Of a stretch of DNA of 64,000 bases, positions 39,701-50,530 are shown one piece after another. Below the pieces are notes generated by a model. It ran no database searches. It was not told where the DNA came from and was given only the letters and a program-made list of their open reading frames with translations. Both the position numbers and the translations under genes were made by a program. The DNA lies in the NCBI GenBank assembly GCA_034620365.1, contig JAQGEQ010000204.1:496001-560000 (forward strand), given 5' to 3'. Source of the DNA: Pegea sp. RAD2-039 (Eukaryota; Chordata; Thaliacea; Salpida; Salpidae). Numbering within the stretch: the stretch's first letter is position 1; each line of letters begins with the position of its first letter.

Positions 39701-42700
39701 GAGTTTTTATATTTCTTTTGCTCCGAATTTTGTAAAGTTTATAAAATCAATCTCAGATTCATGTCAATTTGATATCCACCTCTCCAACTCTAGCCAAACG
39801 ATCAACTTCCCTGACTCACTTTTGTATCCATCTTTATCCAACTGCACCTGGAAGATCAGTTCAGAAAAAGATGAGAAGATCAGTTTGAATTTTACCATGT
39901 TTGAAACAGAGGAAGGTTGTGATTTTGTTCAGGTGAATCTTACAGCTGATCACTGATAAACTTCTTGAAACTAAGTCCTTAATTAGATCTTCGAGAAGCA
40001 GGAGTTAGTCGCTAACTTAAGTGGAGTAATCAACTTCTATTCTTTTCTTTCCAAAGAAAATCATCTTCTTCTAAGATTTATATCAGATAAGAAGATTAAC
40101 TTAAGAGGATTCAATGCAGTTGTCAGTTCTTCAGGTTTTTATTTAAACTTGCTCACCTTGTCGTGGTGGTAAAAGTTGTTTACAGAATTGAAACAAGGTC
40201 ATGTGACTAGCAGTAAGCCATCAAGAGTTGTAGATGAAAAATCAGCGTCGCAAGTGATGAGGAAGTTTAATTTGACAAAAGCTATCAGCGAAGCATTTTG
40301 TTAGTTTCTAAATTTTTAAAGAAAAATGTTTTGACTTCGACTTTTGTAGATCCAGAGTGTGATGAGGAGTTGATCATAGAAGATGAAACGATCTTTGTAG
40401 CATCTGATAATTATCCACAAAATTATAACCCCAACACTAGATGTCGTCATATCTTCAGAGGAAAAAACGGACGAAGGATTAAAATGATCTTTCATGATGT
40501 TAATGTAGAAGAATGTTGTGATTATTTGGATGTACATCTTCTGATGGTGATCATACAAGAACATGATTTTAAAATCTCTATATCTTAGCTCACTGATGGA
40601 GTGATTGGAAGTCGAATAAATAAATTAAATATGAAAAAAATCTCCAAGAACCTGACTTTTACGACAACAAGTGACCAGCTAGTTTCAAGCTTTTTTAGTG
40701 ATGACGTCATCAATATGAAGGGATATCTTGCAAGTGTTCAGTTGACCTCCTCTGGTAAGAATCTTGAAGTAGTTTTATTTTCCTCAAATGATTTAATGAA
40801 AATTCAGAGGAAGACGGATACAGAACTTTTTATTTTGATTCTGAGCTTTCACTTTCTTCTGAAATCTTTTCAAACTTATTGAAAGAACTTCATTTATTGA
40901 TTGTTAATACAAATCCAAAAAATAGGATTAAGGTTGATTTAAAGGGGACTGATTTTGACAATTGTTGCGAGAAGATAGAAGTAAGTAAACAATCTCGATT
41001 CCAAAGATGAATTTTTGATGTTTATTTCGATTTTCTAGTTATTTGATGGAAAAGAAACCCGGCTGATAAAGAATATGTCATCATCAAATTTGGAGGATAC
41101 TATTGAGACTACAACTTCTATTTTAACGATTAAAATAAAAAGAAAAACATCTTTGTCATCAAAAAACAAATTTCAGCTTTCATTTCAAAGCGTCGAAGGT
41201 TTTCTATTTTCGACTTTGAAGCTAAAAATTGATACATTAGTGAATTCATACATTCAAGCTATTATGCAAATTGATGCATTTGTTTTGAATCTTTAATTAT
41301 TTCAACGTTGATTTCTAGAGACAACAGAATCATTCACAAGTAAAAGCTGTGGGTCAACTTTACTTGTGAAGGACATCAGCCAGCTTATGATGTCGCCAGG
41401 ATTCCCTGAACTTTTCAAAAACAACTCGAATTGCAAATGGCTTTTAAAAGCTGATGATTCCTCTAAACTGATTCATTTATTCATCGAAGAATTTGAAATT
41501 AATGACTGTTGTAGCAAAGTTAAGGTTTGTAGCTCCTGAAAGTCTTCATCATTCTCATAGAATGTTTGAATATTTTAAATTAGGTTTTTGATGGGTACAA
41601 TGATAACTTTCCTCTTCTTACTGAGTTTGATGCCAATAATTCTCCCAAGGACACACTAAAGTCATCATCCAGATTCTTGTACATAACTCTGCGAGCAGCT
41701 GAAAACTCTGCTGAAGGCAAATTTATCATTTCTTATTTTCAAGGTACAAATTTATTTATGGTGAAAAGAAATGTTTTAATCGTGTGTCTATAGATGCAGC
41801 GGAAAGATCCACAACTTGTGATCTTACTTATGTGTCTCTTGATTCTCCGACATCCTTGACATCAAAAGGATATCCAACTTCATATCCTCATCAGGAAAAT
41901 TGCTCTTGGCATCTTGTAGCTGAAAATGGAAAGATCATTGAGTTGATCATTACAGATGCTGATATGGAGACTTGTTGTGACTTCCTTGAAGTACGATGTA
42001 GGGGGAACTTTTGAAAGATTTACAATCTTTTAATAGATTACAGATGGAAGAGATAATCGCTTGATCAAGAAATTTAGTAAACTAAATGACAAGCAGATGA
42101 TTCTGTATTCTTCTACCTCCCAGATGAAGATTAGAATGTTTTCAGATCGATCCGTAGGAGGACGCGGCTTTCAAGCAACTTTTCAGACAGGTTTCTATGA
42201 CGACAGCATCACTTTAACCAAAGACTACTTTTAATAATGAAATCATTAGTTAAGAAATCTTCTGAACGCGATTTGTGTGGATATACGTCATACGTTCGAG
42301 AAGACGAAATCATGACCATCTCTACTCCCAATTATCCTAAGGCTTACTTGCCTAATTCTGAGTGTCACTGGTTGCTAGTTGCCGCTGACAAGGACCAGCA
42401 AATTCGTCTACAAATCGATGATGCACGAATCGAAAAATGCTGTGACGTCATAAATGTAGGTTTAGTTTGAGCCAACCAAACATGTAGCTTAGAAGTCACG
42501 TGATAGATTTATGACGGAAGAAACATCGATGCTAAAGTGATTGGAGTGATTAATGACCATGTGAGTGGATCGGGGCGCGAGTACACGTCATCTTCGGGTG
42601 CTCTTTACATCGTTTTCAGATCTGATCTCACCGGAAGCTTTCGCGGATTTCACGGAATTTACTTTCAAAGTATAAAATCTTAACAATCCCATTAAATGTT

Positions 42701-44122
42701 ATTGAAGTGTTTTACAAACTACCAGCTGATGGAAGCAGCTCCTTTTCACATATTTGCCACCAGATGGCGCTGCTTCAAGCTGATGACGTCATCATTAAAG
42801 AGAAATCGATGGAAAGCTGTGAGAGAAATTCGAAATGTTTCCAAATAACATCAGAAGACTTCACTGCAGAATCAAATATTTCCTCCGAATCAAGTCAGTT
42901 CCTACTCCTTTCTATTTAATTTAACAAATCTTCATCTTCAGCTCGTGTAAATCTTGGAGGATGCATTTCTGCTGATGAATGTGATAACCTTACATGTGAT
43001 TACATCTCACAAGTTTCTAATGTTTCAATTCAGTTGAACTCTTGTAAGATCAGTTGCTGTAGTGGTGATCTTTGCAACTCAGGTAAGATTCAACTCTTGA
43101 GCATTTCTTTTGGAAGCATTTTGATAGAAAAGTTGTTTTTTCTTGTTACAGATGAAGCCACAAATGGAAACGGTTTGTTGAGTTTTGTTCTATCAACTTT
43201 TGTGCAACAGAAACTACCAGACTCATGTTATAATATCTTATGATCTAAATTTGCAGAATGTCAGAATCGAAATTTAGATTTACTCTTCCTTATCGATGGA
43301 TCAGGATCTTTGACGTTAAAAGAATTTAATTTACAAAAAAAATTTGTTGAAAGAGTAGCAGAGAAATTTGAAATTGGAAGAGTTTGGATTGGAGTAATGC
43401 AATACTCTCATTGGTTCAAATGGAGGTAATTTGCATACTTCTTAACCTGAGCTACAAATTTTAATATCAACTAAATTAAATATTTATCGATAAATACATT
43501 TATTTTGTTTCAGATCGCTGACATCCGAAGATCAAACTTACTTTGAAACTCACATTTCACTCGGCAACTATTCATCATTTGATGAATTTTCAGTCAGTTA
43601 CTTTGAATATTAATCATAAATTTCTACAACTGACCCATTTCTGTTTTAGGACGCTTTAGATGCAATCAAGCCTCATGGTTTCACTTCTTATGTGGCCCAC
43701 GCCTTAGAAAAAGCTGTTGTTGAAGACATGACTGAATCAAACAGATTTCTGGACAAATGTACAACAAAAGCGATCGTAGTGATGATTGACGGGAAGTTAG
43801 TATCACCAAAGCTCGATATTTTTCGATAATGATAAAAAATTGCTTTGAAGGGCTTCAGATAGTCGATACTTGAAGACAGGGCATAGGAGGGCCAAATCTT
43901 TAAATGTTGAGCTACTAGGAGTTGGAATTGATCAGTTTCGAAGACCCGAACTACAAGTAAGATTCTATTAACTTTAATCTTGTTACTTTGTTTATATTCT
44001 ATGTTTAGACGCTTATAAACGGTCAACCAGGTGTCGAGCGAAATATATTCGAAAGTAGAAAGTTTAACGAGTTGGAATCTTTGGTTGAGAGCGTGTACTC
44101 TTCATTGGATCAGTTGATTTGA
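33783..44122 (+). CDS. secreted CUB(x14)-Ly6-like-VWA protein (paralog C)
   Basis: A 5' UTR intron is likely at 33706-33766. Two starts are in frame: 33783 and 33822; the second gives a compact signal peptide (MLLLLVFISISQGLSSSLHG), the first adds MMTIDKYKVVRQQK. Fourteen CUB domains follow at about 33.93, 34.53, 35.27, 36.18, 37.04, 37.78, 38.47, 39.05, 39.76, 40.34, 40.80, 41.32, 41.79 and 42.24 kb, each two exons. Twelve carry CCD; domain 9 has GCD and domain 11 CCE with a poorly conserved first half. A Ly6-like segment follows (42.72-43.08 kb: SCERNSKCFQITSE, ARVNLGGCISADECDNLTC, SCKISCCSGDLCNS), then a VWA domain (43.26-44.12 kb) with DGSGSLT, GFTSYVAHAL and VVMIDG, and a stop at 44120-44122. 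No membrane segment, so probably secreted. It lacks the long mucin array of B. Same design as A and B; ligand unknown. Confidence 0.85.
42715..43085 (+). other. Ly6/three-finger-like module of paralog C
   Basis: Two exons carry a ten-or-so cysteine pattern ending in CKISCCSGDLCNS, the CCxxxxCN signature of the Ly6/uPAR/CD59 three-finger fold. It sits between the CUB array and the VWA domain, the same place as the CC-containing modules of A and B. The fold is inferred from the C-terminal signature and spacing only. Confidence 0.6.
43255..44122 (+). other. VWA domain of paralog C, intact MIDAS
   Basis: Begins ECQNRNLDLLFLIDGSGSLT and continues VWIGVMQYSHWFKW, ISLGNYSSFDEF, PHGFTSYVAHALEKAV, AIVVMIDGK and VELLGVGIDQFRRPELQ. 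All three MIDAS loops are preserved. It ends at the C-terminus with ESVYSSLDQLI. Confidence 0.88.
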
Positions 44123-44372
44123 AATTTCAACTTAATGATGCTTCGACGACTTATTACATGTCAAACCTTAAAACATTTTATAACCTATCCGTAAAAATTG
44201 CTTTCAATTAAATCTTTCAATATTTGAGCTTTTTTTACTTTCTGCCAACTTAACATAATACAAGAGAATAAAAATATATTTTAATTTTTCCAACTTATAG
44301 GATTATTGAATAATTAAAAACTGAATTCATCTTCATCAATTTAAGTACAAATGCATCTTTCAGACTTTAAAT

Positions 44373-46836
44373 CTATATATCAATTGGATCTCCACTTTCA
44401 GCGATGATATCATCACGTGATCTCATAAGACCTAGGTTAAAATAAAAGTTTTAAATTTCGAAATAGTTTGTAGATGCAGGTTACTACCTTGAGTTTCATA
44501 ATTGCTTCGATTTCTAAACCGACTATTACGTTTGAAATAAGCAAATTGATAACATCGTTTCTAAACAACAAAAACAGAGTTTTATTTATTTGTAATAGAT
44601 GGTTAATTTTCACCTTTCTGAAGATAAATACAGTCACCACCAGCAATACGATAATGCAAAAAAACGTAATGAGCCATGTTATTGATGCGCTTTTTGTTGG
44701 TTTTCTCTTTATATTCGTAATTAGGTGAACATTTGGTAAAAATTTTTCTAAAATCAAAAATAGGAAGATCAAAATTGTATCAAACAAACCTGAAAAATGA
44801 AAATCAATCTACCAACTTTTATGACAACAGAATTTATTTATTGGACATTTTTTTCTTGCTTCAATTTTTCCATCACAATGAATTTCATTTAATGTACAGA
44901 TCCCTCCATCTTTTTCACAGTCAGATTCATATTGTTGTGTTGTTGTATGTGTGTCTGAAAATTATTCATTCTTATAAAAATCCATGATTATTCAACCGTA
45001 ACAAACTAGATGAAAGACAGCAAACTCGGTCCACAGGTCCTCCACAAATGTTTTTAACTGTTCCTCGGCAGTTTAATAATTTGTGTTGACATTTGCCACC
45101 TTTGTTTAAGCAGTTGTCATCTGATACTTTCCACGAAAGTGTTTTTTTGCTACCTATAATAGTTTTGAGCGTTATTTCAAAGATTACACACATCCTAACG
45201 CATACTAACTTGGGAGGCAGCAAATATGATTAGCTCCTGCTCCACATAAACCCGATGAAATGTCGCCTTTACAAGAAGTTTGATTCGTAATACATTCGCC
45301 AAACTTCAATATACAATCTTCTTGCCATTTATGAATATCCTTTTTAGCTATTTTAGAATTTAATACAAAATTAAATCTGAACTTTTATGATCAGCTTTAT
45401 ATCACCTGGAACGCAACATTTTCTTCTTGAGTTTCCACCACATAGATTAGGGGCAAAGCTCCCTGAACAGCTACTACTTTCAGATTGGCATTTCCCCCAT
45501 TTACGTATGCACTCCTTGTCATGTTTTTCCCACTTCTTAACTGTCTTATCGTCTGTATTTTTTTTTAATTACTAAAACCGAATTTTGATTTTTAATTTAT
45601 ATAAAACCTAACAACAAAAATGGATAAGATCTTTCTTTTAGAAGGTTTTATTGAAAACAGCAGAATTAAAAATTGATAGTTATTACTTGGAAGACAACAG
45701 ACTCTTGTAGAGGGTCCTCCACAATAATCTGTGGTGTTTCCACTGCAATTAATAGAATGGTGTTGGCAAGTCCCAAATGAGTTTTTACATCTTCCATCAC
45801 TTGTTTTCCACTTGTTTAATGTCTTTAGAGCTGATGAATATTTTAGGTATTATTAAGGCTCTAAAATTTACATCAAATTATTATACATGGTGAGCAGCAA
45901 CTTCTAAAGATGGGTCCTCCACATAAACTTGTGTTGTAGTGCCCTCCGCATATTTCACTTACTTTTTGACAAGTTCCGAAAATCTTTGAACATTTTTCGT
46001 CTATCTTTTTCCATTTTAATCTATCTTGTTGATCTAAAAACATTTAAGAATTAATTTAATCTTCATTTTGATAAAAATTTAGCTTAAATCTGCAATGTAT
46101 GAAAATTTGACTCAGATTTTTTGTAAACTAAACAATTAGCTTATACTAGTCTAAACATTTCTACAAGATTATCAAAAATGGAGAAAGCGTGTAGAAAGAT
46201 GAAAGATTATTTCAGTGAAATTGTTGATGACCGTGTTCAGTACACAGGAAATAATAGTAACGGAACAAACTTTCAATAAACAGTCAACCAACTTGCAATG
46301 CAACAAAGCTCATGTTTGCTTGGACACATCCCTTTCAAAAGAGCATGACTCGCAGGACATCTTTTTGAAGAGACTAGTGAGCCATTTACTAATTTATGTT
46401 GATGCCATTTACAAGTTCCAAAGTTGTTTTCACATATTGATGAAGTATTCAAATACTTCGCACCTAGTCGGTAAAAGTGAATGATTTTAGCTTTGGTCAG
46501 TAAAATGTTATGCGACGAAATAAAGTTAGAATATGTTTATGGTCGTTTTCATGATTTTTATTTTTCTTCTAATGTCTGATGGCATAAAATAACCATTAAG
46601 ATTTTATTCTAAAATAGTTTGATGAAATAAAAATTTGCTTCTAGAATATAGTATAAAAGATATAAGAAGTCATAGCAATAAATACAAATGCGTCGTGCTA
46701 GAGCTTATAAAATACAAAAACCTGTGTTGTTTTTCTTCACAGATGCAGTAAAGTGTAATTGAGTCGAAGTTAAGTTTTTAAAATCTACAGAGCAAAATCC
46801 GAAATGTAATAATAGAGTAAAAGCTAAAATCTTCAT
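44373..46836 (-). CDS. type I membrane protein with seven Cys-rich CGGxxRxCC modules
   Basis: Eleven exons close in frame to 470 residues: 46836-46722, 46463-46293, 46033-45887, 45830-45687, 45552-45406, 45347-45210, 45153-45007, 44954-44817, 44747-44614, 44560-44488, 44431-44373. Exon 1 is a signal peptide (MKILAFTLLLHFGFCS). Exons 2-8 each encode one module of about 46-57 residues, all bounded by phase-1 introns. The module pattern is W-x-x-x-D-x-x-C-x4-G-x-C, then C-x-G, then CGGP-x2-R-x-CC. Module 1 is longer and modules 1 and 7 diverge. A membrane segment follows (ITWLITFFCIIVLLVVTVFI), then a basic tail (RFRNRSNYETQGLMRSRDD) ending GDPIDI. The module recalls short Cys domains ending CxGxxxxxCC found beside lysozyme or amidase domains; that resemblance is from memory. 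No enzyme domain is present, so a receptor or adhesion role is inferred. It converges on paralog C, with about 250 bp between stops. Confidence 0.88.
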
Positions 46837-48810
46837 TTTGAATGTTAGCTTGTTAAAGGCCTGTAATATATTTCTTATAAAATGTCTTGTTTATCTGTTT
46901 ATTAGAAAATTATCGAAAATATGAAAATTTTATAAAGATTAGCGAACAGCGCATGATATTATATTTTGAATGGTTGATATTTATACTTTGTTGACTTTCT
47001 TAAATTAAAATTAATCTTTCTAATTTTTCAAAATAAAATCTAAATATCTTTGACTAATTACACTTTTTATCTTCATCAATTTTACAGACTAAAATGATGC
47101 ATTTTTGCAAAAATAAATCTTTCATTAAAATAATCTTTAAACAAATTGATAAACTTTAAAGCTACTGCTTAACTCTCCAACATACTCTATTTTTATCAAC
47201 TATTAAATTTAAAGTTACTATCAAGCTCCAGCCTATAAGCAGGAAACACCGGTAATATACAAAGTTCCTTTTTATGATAACTGAATAATTTTTACCGCTT
47301 TTATTAAACTTTTTTTTTTGGTTCACTAATTTAAATTTCATCTGTATTAGTAAGAATATATATTTTCAAAATAAATATTATGAATCAAATCATAGTTAGA
47401 TGAATTGAGTATTTAGTTTAATCTGGTCTAAGCTGTAATCATAAATAAAAATAAAACATACTATAATCAAATTTATACTTTACATACTACAATAATCTAG
47501 CAAAGCACCATCACATAGCTAATCAGTAAGTATTAATATCAATTTGAAGGAAGTAAGTTCTTTTTGTTTGAACCATTGTTCATTTGCTCTTAGTACTTAC
47601 GGTATAGGTTCACAAAAATGGAAAGTTTAAAAAACTGTTTAATAATTTTTCTTTACTTGAAATAATGGAACAGAATTTAAATAAATTATACTTAAGCGTA
47701 AATTTAGCATATAGTGACTTAAAGCAGAAAGTTACATTAAAGTATTTGTTAGAAAAAAGTATTCAACAAACATTTTGAAGTTTATCATAAAAAGTTATAA
47801 AAGGAGGAAGACCCAACTCTAGACTCAAAGAAAACAGGAGCAAAGATATCTGCGATTCCATAACCTCTTACATGATTGTTTTATGAACAAAATGCGATTA
47901 ATTAAATTGCTTTTAACTGATTAACAAAAGCATTTGACAATAAAATATAATCTGTTTAAGATCTTTATAAAACTGACAAAATTTTAATACATCAAAAAAA
48001 GCTAACCAAATAATAAGAAAAGATAAATCTGAATATTTGAAGTCTCTCAGACACTGCAGAATTACTTGGACATGTAATAGGTTTCTCTGGCATCTAATCA
48101 GTTACATTTCAAGTTTGACTCTGATATATAGGAACGAAACTTCTCTACTAAACTATGGAGACTCCCTTGCATACTTACAAGTGATACTGCAATCAGAGTT
48201 GATCCGTAAAATTTAAAGTTTTGTTGGATAAAGTTTTATATTTCTTCAATATTCAAGTTTCACATCTACATAGGCATCAACAACCTTAAAATCAAATACA
48301 GCTACGAATGACTAAGCTCCTTTTTTGTTATCTTACAAAATGGTTGAACAACAGTTGATAGAATACAATGTAGACATCTCTTCAAGTAGATAGGCAAATG
48401 TTAACAAACTCTATTTTAATTATCATCACCAACAACCTCATCTTCCGAAAATGTACAACATACGATCTATCAGATTTGCCAGAACAAAATTCGTAAAAGT
48501 TTTGTTTATGGAATAGAGCAACATGATGGTAAGAATTAATTTTAATTTAACTGCTTTTTGACGCTTTATATTTGAATATTACAAATAAATTACCGATAAT
48601 TACAATCATTAATGTAGTTTGTTGTTACACTTTTTAAATGAGAGGAAGAAACAAAACGAAAACGAAGCAACAAAAATGAACAAAGCAATTTTGTGTCACT
48701 AACAATTGAATTTGGATCAATCATACTGACACAATAAGTTTCAAATACTTGCGCCGTCGGTGGTTGGTTGGTTACTAATAAGAAAGCTTTTGTTTAAGTT
48801 TAACTTTTTT
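46837..48810. other. intergenic, no gene recognised
   Basis: Contains the upstream region of the seven-module membrane gene and the 3' flank of CSNK2B. No exon or repeat family was recognised. Confidence 0.5.
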
Positions 48811-50009
48811 TCAGTGTCGAACTTTGCCGCTACTCTTTTTTTGAGTAGAAGATTGATATTGAAGTTGCAGAGCCATTGGATGAACCTTGAAACCAAACAG
48901 TCTGCACAAAATGAAAGTTTTAAATCATTGATGACGGACTAATAGGGCAAAAAATAATGAAAATCTGTAGAAACCTGGGGACAAATTGGCTGCTTGATCG
49001 TTTTGGTCGGCAATCAGGATGAACCATAAAAAGCATATGAGGAAATCCAGTGCCAAAGTAAGCGCCGTCGGTGTGATGATGGCGAGAAGATTTTGGATTA
49101 TAAACATCCTGACACTTTGGACAGTACAACTTCACCATTTGCTCACCAGGTACATCAGACAAGCCTGCGCAAATATTTGTATCAATCAAAGACAGAGGGA
49201 GAAAGTAGAGGACTTACCAATCGGTAACATAGGCTGGTTCTCACAGTAAACTCTAGAACAATGACCAAAATCTCCTGTTTCATATTTTTCAAGCTGCAAA
49301 AACATCAGTTTTTAAATTGAAAATAACTCGCTTACATCTTAAAAGATTAAGTAAAGCAAGAACTAAGATTAAGTTTTCAATTATTCAAACATGTCAAAGT
49401 TGAAAAAAAGAAAAAAATGCAAAATAGTATTTCAAAATCACACGAATGAACAACAGAAATATATTGTTTGAGGAAAAACTGAGCTAAAAATAGCGATGTG
49501 TTGAAAAGCAAATCAAATGGCAAAATTATAGATTTTCAATATATAAATTGAACGCGAAATTATTTTAGCTTTATTGGTTATTCTGCGTGAACGACCAACA
49601 GAAATCTTTTGACCAAATCTAGAAAATTGAATCTATATAAAAATATTTCATAAAAGTCTGCTTACCATTTGAGCAATTCCTCTGTTAGTGAGAGTATATC
49701 TGGCATGAATAAGACCATACAGCATTTCTGCAGCTTGCTCAATCAAATCCGATTGATTGACATTATCTTCTTCATCATCAGGCTCAAGATCAAGAATCAT
49801 ATCTAAAGCTTGTCTAAAAAATACTTCGTAAATATTTGTGATGATGAGAAAAGTGAACTTGATGCAAACCTGTAATGTGGTACTTGCTCACCCAGACCAG
49901 TAAGATTAAATTTATCTTGAATATAATCTTCATCAACTTCACAAAAAAACTCATTTCCTCGAAGACCACAAAACCAAGAGATCCAAGAAACTTCTTCAGA
50001 TGAACTCAT
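48811..50009 (-). CDS. CSNK2B: casein kinase II regulatory subunit beta
   Basis: Five coding exons: 50009-49870, 49813-49666, 49293-49218, 49164-48975, 48901-48811. They sum to 645 nt (214 residues plus TGA), essentially the length of animal CK2 beta. The protein begins [20 protein letters not shown], carries the acidic loop ([10 protein letters not shown]), the zinc-ribbon cysteines (HCSRVYC and [10 protein letters not shown]), and the conserved [20 protein letters not shown] and [11 protein letters not shown]. It forms the dimer at the centre of the CK2 tetramer and controls substrate choice of the catalytic alpha subunits in nucleus and cytoplasm. The N-terminal MSSSEE autophosphorylation site is kept. 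The last residues ([10 protein letters not shown]) differ from vertebrates, as is usual. Intron lengths are 52-372 nt. Confidence 0.98.
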
Positions 50010-50311
50010 TTTTATAAATATTCAGTAATTATCATCTATCGAAGCCTTTGAGTGATTTAAATCTATATATACAAAAGTTGTGTGATAATATAAGATTCAA
50101 TATAGGGAGTAAGTAGAAAATCCAGAAACATGTCAAATGACATTTAATGAGTTGTAAAAATCTTTCTCTTCTATTTTATAGTTCAAACAATCAATTTTCA
50201 CTAGTGGCAACGATGGAATCATGAGTCTAAATCTGAAGCTCTTTACCACAACATATGATTTATGAGAAATGTTGGCACATTGTCACGAGGGACATTCTTG
50301 GATTTTCTGTA

Positions 50312-50530
50312 CTAACAGGACAACTTAAAGTCAACGATGGATCTCACAATTTTGTTGTTAATATCTAAACTGTTTGCCATCTTTCTCACAATTTGCTTGG
50401 AGTTCCTCCTTACCCACTTCTTAATGTATTTAATTTTGGGTTGGACCACGAGCAGTGCCAGGTCACCCACGCCAACATCAATTACCTGTGGCCCCCATTT
50501 TTTGGTACCTTTAACAGCATCTCTAAGAGA
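50312..50530 (-). pseudogene. Tc1/mariner-like transposase N-terminal remnant
   Basis: A GC-richer patch just upstream of CSNK2B reads on the minus strand as a helix-turn-helix region: LLVVQPKIKYIKKWVRRNSK, then QIVRKMANSLDINNKIVRSI, followed by a stop. This resembles the RIRRNPxxSxRKMAxxLxIS segment of Tc1/mariner-type transposases. The flanks are disrupted and no catalytic DDE region is seen. The assignment is moderate, from motif resemblance only. Confidence 0.45.
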
